Assembly: GCF_017255295.1 (NCBI RefSeq)
Contig: NZ_JAFKDE010000005.1
Location: 248,001-312,000 of the forward strand
DNA: 64,000 bases
Direction: 5' to 3'
Source of the DNA: Nitratireductor aquimarinus
GTDB taxonomy: Bacteria > Pseudomonadota > Alphaproteobacteria > Rhizobiales > Rhizobiaceae
Below, one piece after another: positions 38,891-47,140 of the stretch; within the stretch, counting starts at the first letter, position 1; the number at the start of each line of letters is the position of its first letter. The notes beneath the pieces were generated by a model. It saw nothing but the letters and a program-made list of their open reading frames with translations, ran no database searches and had not been told where the DNA came from. The position numbers and the translations under genes are program-made.

Positions 38891-40000
38891 ATGGCAACGC
38901 GCAAACTCCTTCTTCTCCCCGGCGACGGCATCGGCCCAGAGGCAATGGCCGAGGTCAAAAAGCTCATCGACATGATGAACGCCGACTTCAATGCCGGTTT
39001 CGAGACCGAGGAAGGCCTCGTGGGCGGCTGCGCCTATGACGCGTGCGGCCAGTCGATCTCCGATGCCGACATGGACAAGGCCATGGCGGCGGACGCCGTT
39101 CTGTTCGGCGCGGTCGGCGGTCCCAAGTGGGACGGCGTTCCCTACGAGGTTCGTCCGGAAGCCGGCCTCCTGCGCCTGCGCAAGGAGATGGAGCTGTTCG
39201 CCAATCTGCGTCCGGCCATCTGCTACCCGGCGCTGGCCGCCACGTCCTCCCTCAAGCCGGAAGTCGTCGAGGGCCTCGACATCCTCATCCTGCGCGAGCT
39301 GACCGGCGGCGTTTATTTCGGCGAGCCCAAGGAGATCATCGATCTGGGCAATGGCCAGAAGCGCGGCATCGACACCCAGGTTTACGACACCTACGAGATC
39401 GAGCGCATTTCCGGCGTCGCTTTCGAGCTGGCGCGCACCCGGAGCAACAAGGTCTGCTCCATGGAAAAGCACAACGTCATGAAGTCGGGCGTGCTCTGGA
39501 AAGAGGTCGTCGCCAACACGCACAAGGCGAAGTATTCCGACGTCGAGCTGACGCACATGCTGGCCGACGCCGGCGGCATGCAGCTCGTGCGCTGGCCCAA
39601 GCAGTTCGACGTCATCGTCACCGACAATCTGTTCGGCGACATGCTGTCTGACGTTGCCGCCATGCTCACCGGTTCGCTTGGCATGCTGCCTTCGGCTTCG
39701 CTTGGCGCGCCGGACGAGAAGACCGGCTCGCGCAAGGCGCTTTACGAGCCCGTGCACGGTTCCGCACCGGACATCGCCGGCCAGGGCATCGCAAACCCGA
39801 TCGCCATGATCGCTTCCTTCGCCATGTGCCTGCGCTACTCCTTCAACATGGTTGAAGAGGCGGACCGTCTGGAGAAGGCCATCGCTGCGGTTCTGGAAGA
39901 CGGCCTGCGCACCCGTGACCTCATGTCTGAAGGCATGACCGAAGTCGGCACCACCGCCATGGGCGACGCCATTGTCGCCAAGTACAAGGCGCTCGCCTGA
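38891..40000 (+). CDS. leuB: 3-isopropylmalate dehydrogenase
   Basis: A 369-residue NAD-dependent decarboxylating dehydrogenase of leucine synthesis ([68 protein letters not shown]). Length and motifs are standard. It lies 35 bases after the ridA stop and is followed by a strong terminator. Confidence 0.96.
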   Translation: MATRKLLLLPGDGIGPEAMAEVKKLIDMMNADFNAGFETEEGLVGGCAYDACGQSISDADMDKAMAADAVLFGAVGGPKWDGVPYEVRPEAGLLRLRKEMELFANLRPAICYPALAATSSLKPEVVEGLDILILRELTGGVYFGEPKEIIDLGNGQKRGIDTQVYDTYEIERISGVAFELARTRSNKVCSMEKHNVMKSGVLWKEVVANTHKAKYSDVELTHMLADAGGMQLVRWPKQFDVIVTDNLFGDMLSDVAAMLTGSLGMLPSASLGAPDEKTGSRKALYEPVHGSAPDIAGQGIANPIAMIASFAMCLRYSFNMVEEADRLEKAIAAVLEDGLRTRDLMSEGMTEVGTTAMGDAIVAKYKALA

Positions 40001-40046
40001 TCGTCTGTGCCCGTCACGGCCCCATGAAGGCCGGGCCACAAATGCC

Positions 40047-40069
40047 GAACGGGCCGCTCAGGCCCGTTC
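40047..40069 (+). terminator. Terminator after leuB
   Basis: GAACGGGCC / GGCCCGTTC, a 9-bp stem with a 5-base loop followed by ATTTA, 46 bases after the leuB stop. Confidence 0.7.
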
Positions 40070-40140
40070 ATTTACGCTATTGCGTTGACTTGCGACCGAT
40101 TCAGCGTAAAACAACGCCCGGAAACGGAGACCCCTTTGCC

Positions 40141-40257
40141 ATGCGCGCGCATCACGAAGCGCCATTTGCACAAAGTTTTTTGAACGCAGCCGGGAACGGC
40201 AGCGTCGGTCTCTGCTTTACCAAAACGACAGCCAAAACGACGACCAAAACGGTCTGA
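40141..40257 (+). CDS. Candidate Thr/Lys-rich leader peptide upstream of asd
   Basis: A 38-codon ORF from ATG 40141 ends in a run rich in Thr and Lys codons (FTKTTAKTTTKTV: seven Thr, three Lys of thirteen), followed within 20 bases by strong hairpins (40276-40320) and then by asd, 108 bases downstream of the peptide stop. Asd feeds threonine and lysine synthesis, so the arrangement is what a translational attenuator would look like. The Thr/Lys run is encoded by a short DNA repeat (CCAAAACGAC twice, then CCAAAACGG), so a DNA-level repeat or chance is possible. The start has only a weak ribosome site. Confidence 0.35.
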   Translation: MRAHHEAPFAQSFLNAAGNGSVGLCFTKTTAKTTTKTV

Positions 40258-40272
40258 CACCTCGGCTGCTCG

Positions 40273-40320
40273 TTCTCTCCCCGGGCCTAGCCGGGGAGAA
40301 GGTGCCTGCTGGCTGCAGGC
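40273..40320. repeat. RIME-like palindromic repeat, copy 3 (short)
   Basis: CTCCCCGG-CCGGGGAG hairpin (about 40276-40297) with the AAGGTGCC tail of the other copies, followed by GCCTGC-TGGCT-GCAGGC. It lies between the putative leader peptide and asd. Confidence 0.6.
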
Positions 40321-40365
40321 CTTCAAATCAAAGCCAAGCGGAGAGAGACAGGAGTTAAAAACCAC

Positions 40366-41400
40366 ATGGGTTTCAAGATAGCTGTCGCCGGCGCCACGGG
40401 GAATGTCGGCCGCGAAATGCTCAATATCCTCGAAGAGCGCGGCTTCCCGGCAGACGAGATTGTCCCGCTTGCTTCACGCCGTTCGGTCGGCACCGAGGTT
40501 TCCTACGGCGACAAGACGCTGAAGGTTAAGGCACTCGAGTCCTACGACTTTTCCGACACCGATATCTGCCTGATGTCGGCCGGCGGTTCGATCTCCAAGG
40601 AGTATTCTCCGAAGATCGGAAAGCAGGGCTGCGTCGTGATCGACAATTCGTCGGCCTGGCGCTACGACCAGGACGTGCCGCTGATCGTTCCTGAAGTGAA
40701 CCCCGAAGCGATCGAGGGTTTCACCAAGAAGAACATCATCGCCAATCCGAACTGCTCCACGGCGCAGCTCGTGGTCGCGCTGAAGCCTCTCCATGAGGCA
40801 GCGACGATCAAGCGCGTGGTCGTCTCCACCTACCAGTCGGTTTCCGGCGCGGGCAAGGAAGGCATGGACGAGCTGTTCGAGCAGACGCGCGCCGTTTTCG
40901 TCGCCGATCCGATCTCGACCAACAAGTTCACCAAGCGCATCGCCTTCAACTGCATTCCCCATATCGACGTCTTCATGGAAGACGGCTTTACCAAGGAAGA
41001 GTGGAAGATGGTCGCCGAGACCAAGAAGATGCTCGACCCGAAGATCAAGCTCACGGCCACCTGCGTGCGCGTGCCCGTGTTCATCGGTCATGCGGAAGCC
41101 GTGAACCTGGAGTTCGAGAAGCCGATCACGGCCGACGAGGCGCGCGAGATCCTGCGCGAAGCGCCGGGCTGCCAGGTCATCGACAAGCGCGAGGACGGCG
41201 GCTACGTGACGCCTTACGAGAGCGCCGGCGAAGACGCCACCTATATCAGCCGCCTGCGTGAAGACCCGACGGTCGACAATGGTCTGGCTCTGTGGGTCGT
41301 CGCCGACAATCTGCGCAAGGGCGCTGCCCTCAACACGGTTCAGATCGCCGAGCTTCTCGTGGCGCGCGGCCTGATCCAGCCGAAGAAGGAAGCTGCCTGA
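40366..41400 (+). CDS. asd: Aspartate-semialdehyde dehydrogenase
   Basis: A 344-residue enzyme that reduces aspartyl-4-phosphate to the semialdehyde, the branch point to lysine/DAP, threonine and methionine. It has the NADP motif VAGATGNVGREML, the catalytic Cys in IANPNCSTAQL, SVSGAGKEGMDEL and the catalytic His in CVRVPVFIGHAEAV. Length is normal. The ATG at 40366 is preceded by ACAGGAG. The 365-base gap from leuB holds a terminator, a possible leader peptide and a palindromic repeat. Confidence 0.96.
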   Translation: MGFKIAVAGATGNVGREMLNILEERGFPADEIVPLASRRSVGTEVSYGDKTLKVKALESYDFSDTDICLMSAGGSISKEYSPKIGKQGCVVIDNSSAWRYDQDVPLIVPEVNPEAIEGFTKKNIIANPNCSTAQLVVALKPLHEAATIKRVVVSTYQSVSGAGKEGMDELFEQTRAVFVADPISTNKFTKRIAFNCIPHIDVFMEDGFTKEEWKMVAETKKMLDPKIKLTATCVRVPVFIGHAEAVNLEFEKPITADEAREILREAPGCQVIDKREDGGYVTPYESAGEDATYISRLREDPTVDNGLALWVVADNLRKGAALNTVQIAELLVARGLIQPKKEAA

Positions 41401-41431
41401 TCTCAGGCGGGTTCTTTGATGGAAGAACGAG

Positions 41432-41458
41432 AAAAGCGGGCCTTTGGGTCCGCTTTTT
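41432..41458 (+). terminator. Terminator of asd
   Basis: AAAAGCGG-(G)-CC and GG-(T)-CCGCTTTT form a hairpin followed by TTTTTCTTTT, 31 bases after the asd stop. A smaller hairpin GTTCTT / AAGAAC precedes it. Confidence 0.8.
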
Positions 41459-41486
41459 CTTTTGCGCCGTGGTTGTTCGTCAGGCT

Positions 41487-41618
41487 GGCGCTCGCCCCTC
41501 ATCCGCCTGCCGGCACCTTCTCCCCGCACACGGGGAGAAGGAAGATGGCCGCAACGTGGATGCCTCCCTCTCCCCGCGAGCGGGGAGAGGGTAAGGGTAA
41601 GGGTAAGGGGCGAGCGCC
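41487..41618. repeat. RIME-like palindromic repeat, copy 4
   Basis: A 132-bp element bounded by 13-bp inverted repeats (GGCGCTCGCCCCT / AGGGGCGAGCGCC) holding hairpins CCTTCTCCCC / GGGGAGAAGG and CCCTCTCCCC / GGGGAGAGGG. A GGGTAA triplet repeat lies at the right end. It is located between convergent asd and rpsP. Confidence 0.75.
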
Positions 41619-41652
41619 ATCACGGATAGCGTCACACCACATCCCAAACAAA

Positions 41653-41678
41653 AATGGCGGGCCTCTCGACCCGCCATT
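41653..41678 (-). terminator. Rho-independent terminator of rpsP
   Basis: AATGGCGGG / CCCGCCATT, a 9-bp stem with an 8-base loop; TTTTTGTTT follows on the minus strand. It lies 40 bases after the rpsP stop. Confidence 0.88.
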
Positions 41679-41717
41679 GTCAATTCCCGGGCCAACAGAG
41701 CCCAGAGGATGCAAAGC

Positions 41718-42122
41718 TTACTCGCTTGCAGCCTCTTCAGCCGGAGCCTCGGCAGCAGCAGCTGCTTCAGCTGCGGCAGCCTTTGCCTCTTCCTCAGCCT
41801 GCTTGGCAGCGTCGATGCGCTCCTGCGCCTTCTTGCCCGGCAGACCCTTCTTCGGGTTGCTGCGCTCGTCGCGCTTTGCAATGCCGGCCTGGTCGAGGAA
41901 GCGCAGAACACGGTCGGTCGGCAGTGCGCCGTTCTCGATCCAGTACTTGATGCGCTCTTCGTTCAGAACGACGCGCTCGCCGTCCTTGGCCAGCATCGGG
42001 TTCCAGGAGCCGACCTTCTCGATGAAGCGGCCGTCGCGCGGGCTGCGCACGTCGGCGATGACGACGTGGTAGTAAGGGCGCTTCTTGGAGCCCGCACGGG
42101 CCAGACGAATTTTCAGTGCCAT
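41718..42122 (-). CDS. rpsP: 30S ribosomal protein S16
   Basis: A 134-residue S16 ([31 protein letters not shown]-type start; [23 protein letters not shown]). The core is standard; a C-terminal tail of about 40 residues rich in Ala and Glu ([20 protein letters not shown]) is typical of Rhizobiales. In many relatives rimM-trmD-rplS follow directly; here a terminator follows instead, so the operon ends with rpsP. Confidence 0.97.
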   Translation of the reverse strand: MALKIRLARAGSKKRPYYHVVIADVRSPRDGRFIEKVGSWNPMLAKDGERVVLNEERIKYWIENGALPTDRVLRFLDQAGIAKRDERSNPKKGLPGKKAQERIDAAKQAEEEAKAAAAEAAAAAEAPAEEAASE

Positions 42123-42147
42123 GGGATGTTCCTTTCGATAATGGCGT

Positions 42148-42651
42148 TCAAGCCGGCAGGGCGTGCCGGAATCTCAGGCGCGGTTTACCGCGCAGTTCAG
42201 TCGGAGACATGGGTTCGGCACCCAGTCTCCTTGCAACGGCCTGTGAGGCCAGATTGTCCGGATGGACGAAGCTCATAAGCGGCGGCAATTTCAGGTCTTC
42301 GGCTGCCCAGACCTGTACGCGGCGTGCTGCCTCCACCGCATAACCCTTGCCCTCGAAGCCCTCATAGAGGCTCCAGGCAAGCTCCGGCTCATCAATCGCC
42401 GGCGGATGCCAGAGACCAACGAAACCAGCAACAGCATCGGCGTCTTTCGGCTGCACGGCGAACATGCCGTAGCCATTGAGCGCCCATGCGCCGACCATGG
42501 ACGAGAAAGCGGTCCATGCCTGGAAGGCGTCCTTCGGTCCGCCGGTATGCAGCGTGCGCTTCGCATCCGCGCAAAAGGCTGCATAAGCGGGAAAGTCTTC
42601 CCGCTGCCAGCCGCGCAGGATGAGGCGCTCGCTTTCGAGAACCGGCGTCAT
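42148..42651 (-). CDS. GNAT acetyltransferase (RimJ/RimL type)
   Basis: A 167-residue N-acetyltransferase with the RimJ-like opening [25 protein letters not shown] and the acetyl-CoA site [20 protein letters not shown], then [23 protein letters not shown]. It would acetylate a protein N-terminus or small amine. It lies between chorismate mutase (2-base gap) and rpsP (25 bases), so it is in the ffh-rpsP operon, which is not its position in E. coli. Substrate unknown. Confidence 0.88.
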   Translation of the reverse strand: MTPVLESERLILRGWQREDFPAYAAFCADAKRTLHTGGPKDAFQAWTAFSSMVGAWALNGYGMFAVQPKDADAVAGFVGLWHPPAIDEPELAWSLYEGFEGKGYAVEAARRVQVWAAEDLKLPPLMSFVHPDNLASQAVARRLGAEPMSPTELRGKPRLRFRHALPA

Positions 42652-42653
42652 CT

Positions 42654-42986
42654 TCAGGCGTCCCCGTTCCTGGCCGCGCCATTGCCGTGCTCTTCGGCAA
42701 TGGCCTCGTGGTGACGGATCACCTCGTGAATGATGAAGTTCAGGAACTTCTCGGCGAAATCCGGGTCAAGATTTGCATCGTCGGCAAGACGGCGCAGGCG
42801 CGCAATCTGGCGCTCCTCGCGCGCAGGATCAGCCGGCGGCAGATCGTGAACGGCCTTGAGATGCCCAACGGCCTTCGTGCAGCGGAAACGCTCCGCCAGC
42901 ATGTGCACCAGCGCCGCATCAATGTTGTCGATGGAAGCACGAAGCTCAAGAAGCTTCGCCATCGCTGCATCCGTATTGCCGCTCAT
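42654..42986 (-). CDS. Chorismate mutase (AroQ class)
   Basis: A 110-residue all-helical AroQ-type chorismate mutase: LLELRASIDNIDAALVHMLAERFRCTKAVGHLKAVHDLPPADPAREERQ covers the active-site Arg and Lys residues, and the third helix contains FLNFIIHEVIRHHE. It converts chorismate to prephenate for Phe/Tyr synthesis. No signal peptide. It follows ffh by 9 bases and is coupled to the GNAT gene. Confidence 0.92.
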   Translation of the reverse strand: MSGNTDAAMAKLLELRASIDNIDAALVHMLAERFRCTKAVGHLKAVHDLPPADPAREERQIARLRRLADDANLDPDFAEKFLNFIIHEVIRHHEAIAEEHGNGAARNGDA

Positions 42987-42995
42987 CCCGTCCCC

Positions 42996-44570
42996 CTACT
43001 TTTTCTTCGGCAGACCGGGCAGCCCGCCGGGCAGACCCGGCAAACCACCACCCGGCATTCCCGGAAGGCCCTTGGGCAAACCACCCTTGGGAAGACCGCC
43101 AGCACCGCCGAGCCCTGCGGCCTCGGCCTGCTTCTGCAGTGCCTCGAGCTGCTTCGGGTCCATCTTGGAAAGATCCGGCATGCCGCCTCCAAGGCCACCT
43201 GGCATCCCGCCAAGGCCCATCTTCTGCGCCATGCCGCCCATGAGGCCGCGCATCATGCCGCCTTTGCGGCCCTTGCCGCCCATGGCCTTCATCATGTCGC
43301 CCATCTGGCGGTGCATCTTCAGGAGCTTGTTGATCTGCGCCGAGTCCGTACCGGAGCCCGCCGCGATGCGCTTCTTGCGGCTGTGCTTGAGCAGCTCCGG
43401 ATTGGCGCGCTCCTTCGGCGTCATCGACTGGATGATGGCGATCTGGCGACCGAACATCTTGTCGTCGAGGCCGGCGGCAGCCATCTGGTCCTTCATCTTG
43501 CCCATGCCCGGCATCATGCCCATGATGCCGCCCATGCCACCCATGTTCTGCATCTGGCGCAGCTGATCGGCGAGGTCGTTCAGGTCGAACTTGCCGGCCT
43601 GCATCTTCTTGGCCATCGCCGCGGCTTTTTCCGCATCGATGGTTTCGGCAGCCTTCTCGACCAGCGAAACGATATCGCCCATGCCCAGAATGCGGTCGGC
43701 GATGCGCTTGGGATAGAACTCCTCGAGCGCGTCCATCTTTTCGCCAACGCCGATCAGCTTGATCGGCTTGCCGGTGACAGCGCGCATGGAGAGCGCCGCA
43801 CCGCCACGCCCGTCACCGTCCATACGGGTCAGAACGAGGCCGGTAATGCCGACGCGGTCGTTGAAGTTGTTGGCGAGATTGACGGCGTCCTGACCGGTGA
43901 GCGAGTCGGCCACGAGCAGGATCTCGTGCGGGTTCGACGCGCTCTTGATGTCCGACATCTCGACCATCAGCGGCTCGTCGATATGCGTACGGCCTGCCGT
44001 ATCGAGGATCACCACATCGTGGCCGCCGAGGCGGGCCGCCTGCGTGGCGCGCTTGGCGATCTCGACCGGCGTCTGGCCGGCAATGATCGGCAGCGTTGCA
44101 ACACCGGTCTGCTCGCCGATCTGCTTGAGCTGTTCCTGGGCGGCGGGGCGGCGCGTATCCAGCGACGCCATCAGCACCTTCTTGCCCTGCTTCTCGGTCA
44201 GGCGCTTGGCGATCTTGCCGGTCGTGGTGGTCTTACCAGAGCCCTGCAGACCGACCATCATGATGACAACGGGCGCCGGCGCGTTGAGATCAATCGTCTC
44301 GCCTTCCGTGCCGAGCATCTCGATGAGCTCGTCATGGACAATCTTGACGACCATCTGGCCGGGCTTGATCGATTTGAGGACTTCGGCGCCGACAGCCTTT
44401 TCGCGCACACGGTCAGTGAAGGAACGCACCACGTCGAGCGCCACATCGGCCTCGATCAGCGCACGACGGACCTCGCGCAGCGCGGCAGCGACATCCGCCT
44501 CCGACAGCGCACCGCGACCGGTCAGGCCGTTCAGGATGGAACCAAGGCGTTCCTGAAGCGATTCAAACAT
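42996..44570 (-). CDS. ffh: Signal recognition particle protein Ffh
   Basis: A 524-residue SRP GTPase: N domain (LQERLGSILNGLTGRG), G domain with GLQGSGKTTTTGKIA (near residue 106), DTAGRTHIDEPLM and TRMDGDGRGGAALS, then the Met-rich M domain to about residue 430. A tail of about 60 residues made of Gly, Leu, Pro, Met and Lys (GGLPKGLPGMPGGG-like repeats) extends it well beyond the 450 residues of E. coli Ffh. It delivers nascent membrane proteins to FtsY/SecYEG. First gene of the operon ending at rpsP. Confidence 0.97.
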   Translation of the reverse strand: MFESLQERLGSILNGLTGRGALSEADVAAALREVRRALIEADVALDVVRSFTDRVREKAVGAEVLKSIKPGQMVVKIVHDELIEMLGTEGETIDLNAPAPVVIMMVGLQGSGKTTTTGKIAKRLTEKQGKKVLMASLDTRRPAAQEQLKQIGEQTGVATLPIIAGQTPVEIAKRATQAARLGGHDVVILDTAGRTHIDEPLMVEMSDIKSASNPHEILLVADSLTGQDAVNLANNFNDRVGITGLVLTRMDGDGRGGAALSMRAVTGKPIKLIGVGEKMDALEEFYPKRIADRILGMGDIVSLVEKAAETIDAEKAAAMAKKMQAGKFDLNDLADQLRQMQNMGGMGGIMGMMPGMGKMKDQMAAAGLDDKMFGRQIAIIQSMTPKERANPELLKHSRKKRIAAGSGTDSAQINKLLKMHRQMGDMMKAMGGKGRKGGMMRGLMGGMAQKMGLGGMPGGLGGGMPDLSKMDPKQLEALQKQAEAAGLGGAGGLPKGGLPKGLPGMPGGGLPGLPGGLPGLPKKK

Positions 44571-44863
44571 CCGCGTTCCTCATTTCTCGCATCGATTGCT
44601 TGTGCTGCGAGAGGTAATGCATCCGCGCCCGGGCTTCAAATGCCAAGCAAAGCCGAAAAGCACCCGGGGGCGCATCGCGCTGCCGGGTGTTGACCTCCAG
44701 GATCGTCACTTTCCGCTGAAAGGCGCCCTGGTCGGCTGCTCGGAGTTGTCACTCGTCGCGGAAATTCCGGGCCTGTAGACAGGAAAACGCGCCAAGAGTC
44801 AAGAAGTGCGCGTGTCAGGAACGCAGCGCCGCCCGCAATTTCATGCGGGCGACGGAAAGCCGG

Positions 44864-45256
44864 TCACAGCCGCCGCCTCTGAGCGGCGGACAGGCCACGC
44901 CGGTCCATCTCCGCCTCGCGCACATCCTTGCTGCACACACCCAGCATACGGGTGGGGACATCCTGGCACACGCTGGGATAAACACGCGCGACCACCCACA
45001 TGAGACCCCATGTCGATGCCGTGCGAAGGCTGAAGTCTTCAGCATTGGTTTGGGTGGCTGTACCCGGCGGACAATCTGTACCCTGATCCTGGCACGCTGT
45101 CGGCACCATGTAGCTGCTCTCGCTGGCTGCAAGCCGCACACCACCATGGAAGTGCCGACCTGCCCAAACCGGGGATACAACACCAACGATAATGCCGCCC
45201 GTGACCAGCAGCCAGACAGCCGCCGTCACTGCAAAACCTGTCTGCTCTGTTCTCAC
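44864..45256 (-). CDS. Small exported/membrane-anchored Cys-x10-Cys protein (paralogue 1)
   Basis: A 130-residue protein, start GTG at 45256 with GGAGG 6 bases upstream. One hydrophobic segment (residues 8-32: VTAAVWLLVTGGIIVGVVSPVWA) is a signal peptide or anchor. The rest is polar with four Cys: 55, 62, 97 and 108; the last two form a Cys-x10-Cys pair. The segment W-VV-ARV-YPS-VC aligns with W-TL-ARV-SRS-FC of the next protein, so the two are paralogues. It lies 36 bases downstream of that gene and is probably in one transcript with it. I recognise no known family. Confidence 0.65.
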   Translation of the reverse strand: MRTEQTGFAVTAAVWLLVTGGIIVGVVSPVWAGRHFHGGVRLAASESSYMVPTACQDQGTDCPPGTATQTNAEDFSLRTASTWGLMWVVARVYPSVCQDVPTRMLGVCSKDVREAEMDRRGLSAAQRRRL

Positions 45257-45292
45257 TTGAGGCCTCCGGTTCCCGCCCTCTGGCGCCGTACG

Positions 45293-45676
45293 CTAGCGCA
45301 TCGCCGTGATGTGCTGATCAGAGCCAGCCACGCACATATCCATTAGCCGGCTTGCATGATGCCGGCAGAAAGACCGCGAAACCCGCGCCAACGTCCACAC
45401 AACAGCCTTGGATACCGTCCTGCGCACTCCGGCAGCGCTGCCGCGCTCAGGCTCGATACATGGCGATATGCGCGCCGAATGAACGCCTTCGCAAAAGCTC
45501 GCCACGCTTTCGTGTTTCCGAGGCACAACCTCTTCGCCTACAGGCTCAATGATGGCAGGCCCCGCATCTCCCTGCTGCTCGGCGGCCGCAGCCCCGTCAA
45601 ATGCAAATACCGCATAGGCAAGCGCCGTCAGGGCAAACATCGTGCCCACATTTGATTTTGGGTCATACGTAAACAT
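45293..45676 (-). CDS. Small exported protein with two Cys-x10-Cys pairs (paralogue 2)
   Basis: A 127-residue protein with an N-terminal hydrophobic segment (residues 12-33, ending DGAAAA-EQ) consistent with a signal peptide. Its four Cys (62, 73, 104, 115) form two Cys-x10-Cys pairs. A well-formed promoter (TTGAGG, 17 bases, TATAAT at 45706-45734) is followed by the palindrome ATTAGTCGACTAAT, and AAGGGGA precedes the ATG at 45676. It is the first gene of a two-gene unit. Export and disulfide formation are inferred; family unknown. Confidence 0.7.
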   Translation of the reverse strand: MFTYDPKSNVGTMFALTALAYAVFAFDGAAAAEQQGDAGPAIIEPVGEEVVPRKHESVASFCEGVHSARISPCIEPERGSAAGVRRTVSKAVVWTLARVSRSFCRHHASRLMDMCVAGSDQHITAMR

Positions 45677-45693
45677 TTGAAATTCCCCTTATT

Positions 45694-45734
45694 ATTAGTC
45701 GACTAATTATATAATATGGATTATCTATCCTCAA
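45694..45734 (-). promoter_or_regulatory. Promoter with overlapping palindromic operator O1
   Basis: On the minus strand TTGAGG (45734-45729), 17 bases, then TATAAT (45711-45706) is a near-ideal sigma-70 promoter. The perfect 14-bp palindrome ATTAGTCGACTAAT (45694-45707) overlaps the last two bases of the -10 box and covers the start-site region. A bound dimer there would block transcription. The same core recurs at 47129-47140 and 48219-48230. Confidence 0.75.
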
Positions 45735-45764
45735 GCGCATCTGTTTTCAACATGACGCAAAAAA

Positions 45765-45793
45765 AGCCGCGACGGACACTGTCCATCGCGGCT
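45765..45793 (-). terminator. Rho-independent terminator of the SH3/DUF1236 gene
   Basis: AGCCGCGA-C-GGAC / GTCC-A-TCGCGGCT forms a long hairpin with a 3-base loop and one internal mismatch, followed on the minus strand by seven T. It is about 80 bases after the stop at 45874. Confidence 0.9.
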
Positions 45794-45873
45794 CCTCATG
45801 ATCATCCTGGAACGGGTCCAGACCGGCCTTGAACTGTCGCCGCGTCTGACGCTTCTACGATTGTGAGGCTCTC

Positions 45874-46497
45874 TTAGCGGAGCACGTAGACGATACGACG
45901 TGTTTCGGGCTCCACCAGAACCGGTTGCTCATTTACATAGACATACCGGTAGTCATAGTCGGGGATTTCCCGCACCTCGACGGTTTCCGGCAGAGCCGCG
46001 CCGACCACCACCTCACCGTCCAGATAGACCGGCTCGACGGTGTTGGTCTCCACATAGGTTCTGACCTCCACCGGAGGCGCAGAGATCGGCTCGATCGTTC
46101 CGAGTGCCGTCTTGCGACCGATCAGTTCGCCGCGCACAACTTCCGCCTCGACGCTTGAGGTGACCTCGTAGGATACGGGCGGCAGCGCATCGGCCGGACG
46201 TTCCGTTACGACCACATAGTCATCGCCGCCACCGAAGGGCGCGGTCAGATAGTCCGAATACGCCCAGCCATTGATGCCGGCATGGGAAACGGCGCACCAT
46301 TTGCTGCCTTCCCTGCATCCATTGATAGAAGCGTCCTCATTGACGCCGATCACGCCAACAACCGGATAATGCGGGCCGGGCCCGGACCTGATGTTCAGAT
46401 CCGCTGTCGCCCTTGCAATCATCTCCGCGTTGGCGATGCCCACAACGGCGAACAGCGCTGCCGCTGCGGTTGCACTCTTGAGAAGCAGTTTCGTCAT
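45874..46497 (-). CDS. Periplasmic SH3b/DUF1236 domain protein
   Basis: A 207-residue exported protein: signal peptide (LLLKSATAAAALFAVVGIANA), a bacterial SH3 domain (residues about 28-90: TADLNIRSGPGPHYPVVGVI, CREGSKWCAVSHAGINGWAYSDYL), a variable acidic middle, and a C-terminal DUF1236-like strand repeat (YVYVNEQPVLVEPETRRIVYVL). SH3b domains bind peptidoglycan peptides. The ATG at 46497 has GGAGACAAG upstream. It sits among the small Cys-x10-Cys genes but lacks their operator. Confidence 0.82.
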   Translation of the reverse strand: MTKLLLKSATAAAALFAVVGIANAEMIARATADLNIRSGPGPHYPVVGVIGVNEDASINGCREGSKWCAVSHAGINGWAYSDYLTAPFGGGDDYVVVTERPADALPPVSYEVTSSVEAEVVRGELIGRKTALGTIEPISAPPVEVRTYVETNTVEPVYLDGEVVVGAALPETVEVREIPDYDYRYVYVNEQPVLVEPETRRIVYVLR

Positions 46498-46702
46498 GGC
46501 TTGTCTCCAATCCGTTTCGACTGGGGCTGCAAACGGCAATGACGATGAGAAGTTCCGCAATTTGCGCTGGCACTTGGACAGCGAAATCAATGAGCGTGCA
46601 TGCAACCTGCTGAAATACTTTACTTATCTTCCCGGGCAGATGACCTCTGCAGCGTTCATCACTTTATCTGGCGAACGTTCATGATTGCCCGTTTAATGAA
46701 GC

Positions 46703-46723
46703 AGGCCACCAGTGCAGTGGCCT
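46703..46723 (-). terminator. Hairpin after the 113-residue Cys-x10-Cys gene
   Basis: AGGCCAC / GTGGCCT, a 7-bp stem with a 7-base loop, 43 bases downstream of the stop at 46766. Only a weak T-rich tail follows on the minus strand. Confidence 0.45.
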
Positions 46724-46765
46724 GAGTGCGTTGTCATTTGTGACGAGCGCCAAGACAGCCGCGCC

Positions 46766-47107
46766 TCAGAAGAACGGCATCACACTCGATCTGCGACATC
46801 TCTTGTTGAAGGTTCCCAAAAGCCACTGACACATGAACGTGTCATCCAGGGGCTCCTTGCGCTCGAACTCGAGGCCTTCTGTAAGCGAGCGTGACTGAAC
46901 GATGAGGTCAACGCCACCGGGAGAGAGGGACTTCCCGTCCATCTCTTTGGTGACGTCCGCTATTTTCTGCGGAGCCATTTCCTTTATCAGGGGATGCGCC
47001 TCCTCGTCGTGATGCTTTCGCGCCTTGGTCTGCGCGACGCCGGAACCTGCGGACATCCAGATGAATGCAACTGCGAAGACGCCCAGGAAGGGAGCTATCC
47101 GTATCAT
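46766..47107 (-). CDS. Small exported Cys-x10-Cys protein (paralogue 3)
   Basis: A 113-residue protein with a clear signal peptide (MIRIAPFLGVFAVAFIWMSA... GVAQ). The mature part is short, charged and His-rich near its start (KHHDEEAH). Its only two Cys, 93 and 104, form the motif C-QWL-x-G-x5-C, almost the same as in paralogue 4 (C-QYL-x-G-x5-C) at identical residue numbers. GAAGGAGAAG precedes the ATG. The palindrome TTAGCCAACTAA lies 21 bases before the start codon. Single-gene unit; family not recognised. Confidence 0.75.
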   Translation of the reverse strand: MIRIAPFLGVFAVAFIWMSAGSGVAQTKARKHHDEEAHPLIKEMAPQKIADVTKEMDGKSLSPGGVDLIVQSRSLTEGLEFERKEPLDDTFMCQWLLGTFNKRCRRSSVMPFF

Positions 47108-47128
47108 TGATCTTCTCCTTCATAACAA

Positions 47129-47140
47129 TTAGCCAACTAA
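47129..47140 (-). promoter_or_regulatory. Palindromic operator O2
   Basis: TTAGCCAACTAA, two mismatches from the perfect palindrome TTAGTCGACTAA of O1, placed 21 bases upstream of the ATG at 47107. Identical in sequence and in distance to O3. A TTGC word lies 24 bases further upstream in both O2 and O3. Confidence 0.65.

Noticed and set aside
44571-44863. Possible SRP RNA or other structured RNA next to ffh
   Set aside because: I looked for the conserved 4.5S tetraloop and asymmetric-loop sequences and did not find them; the region shows no clear structure.
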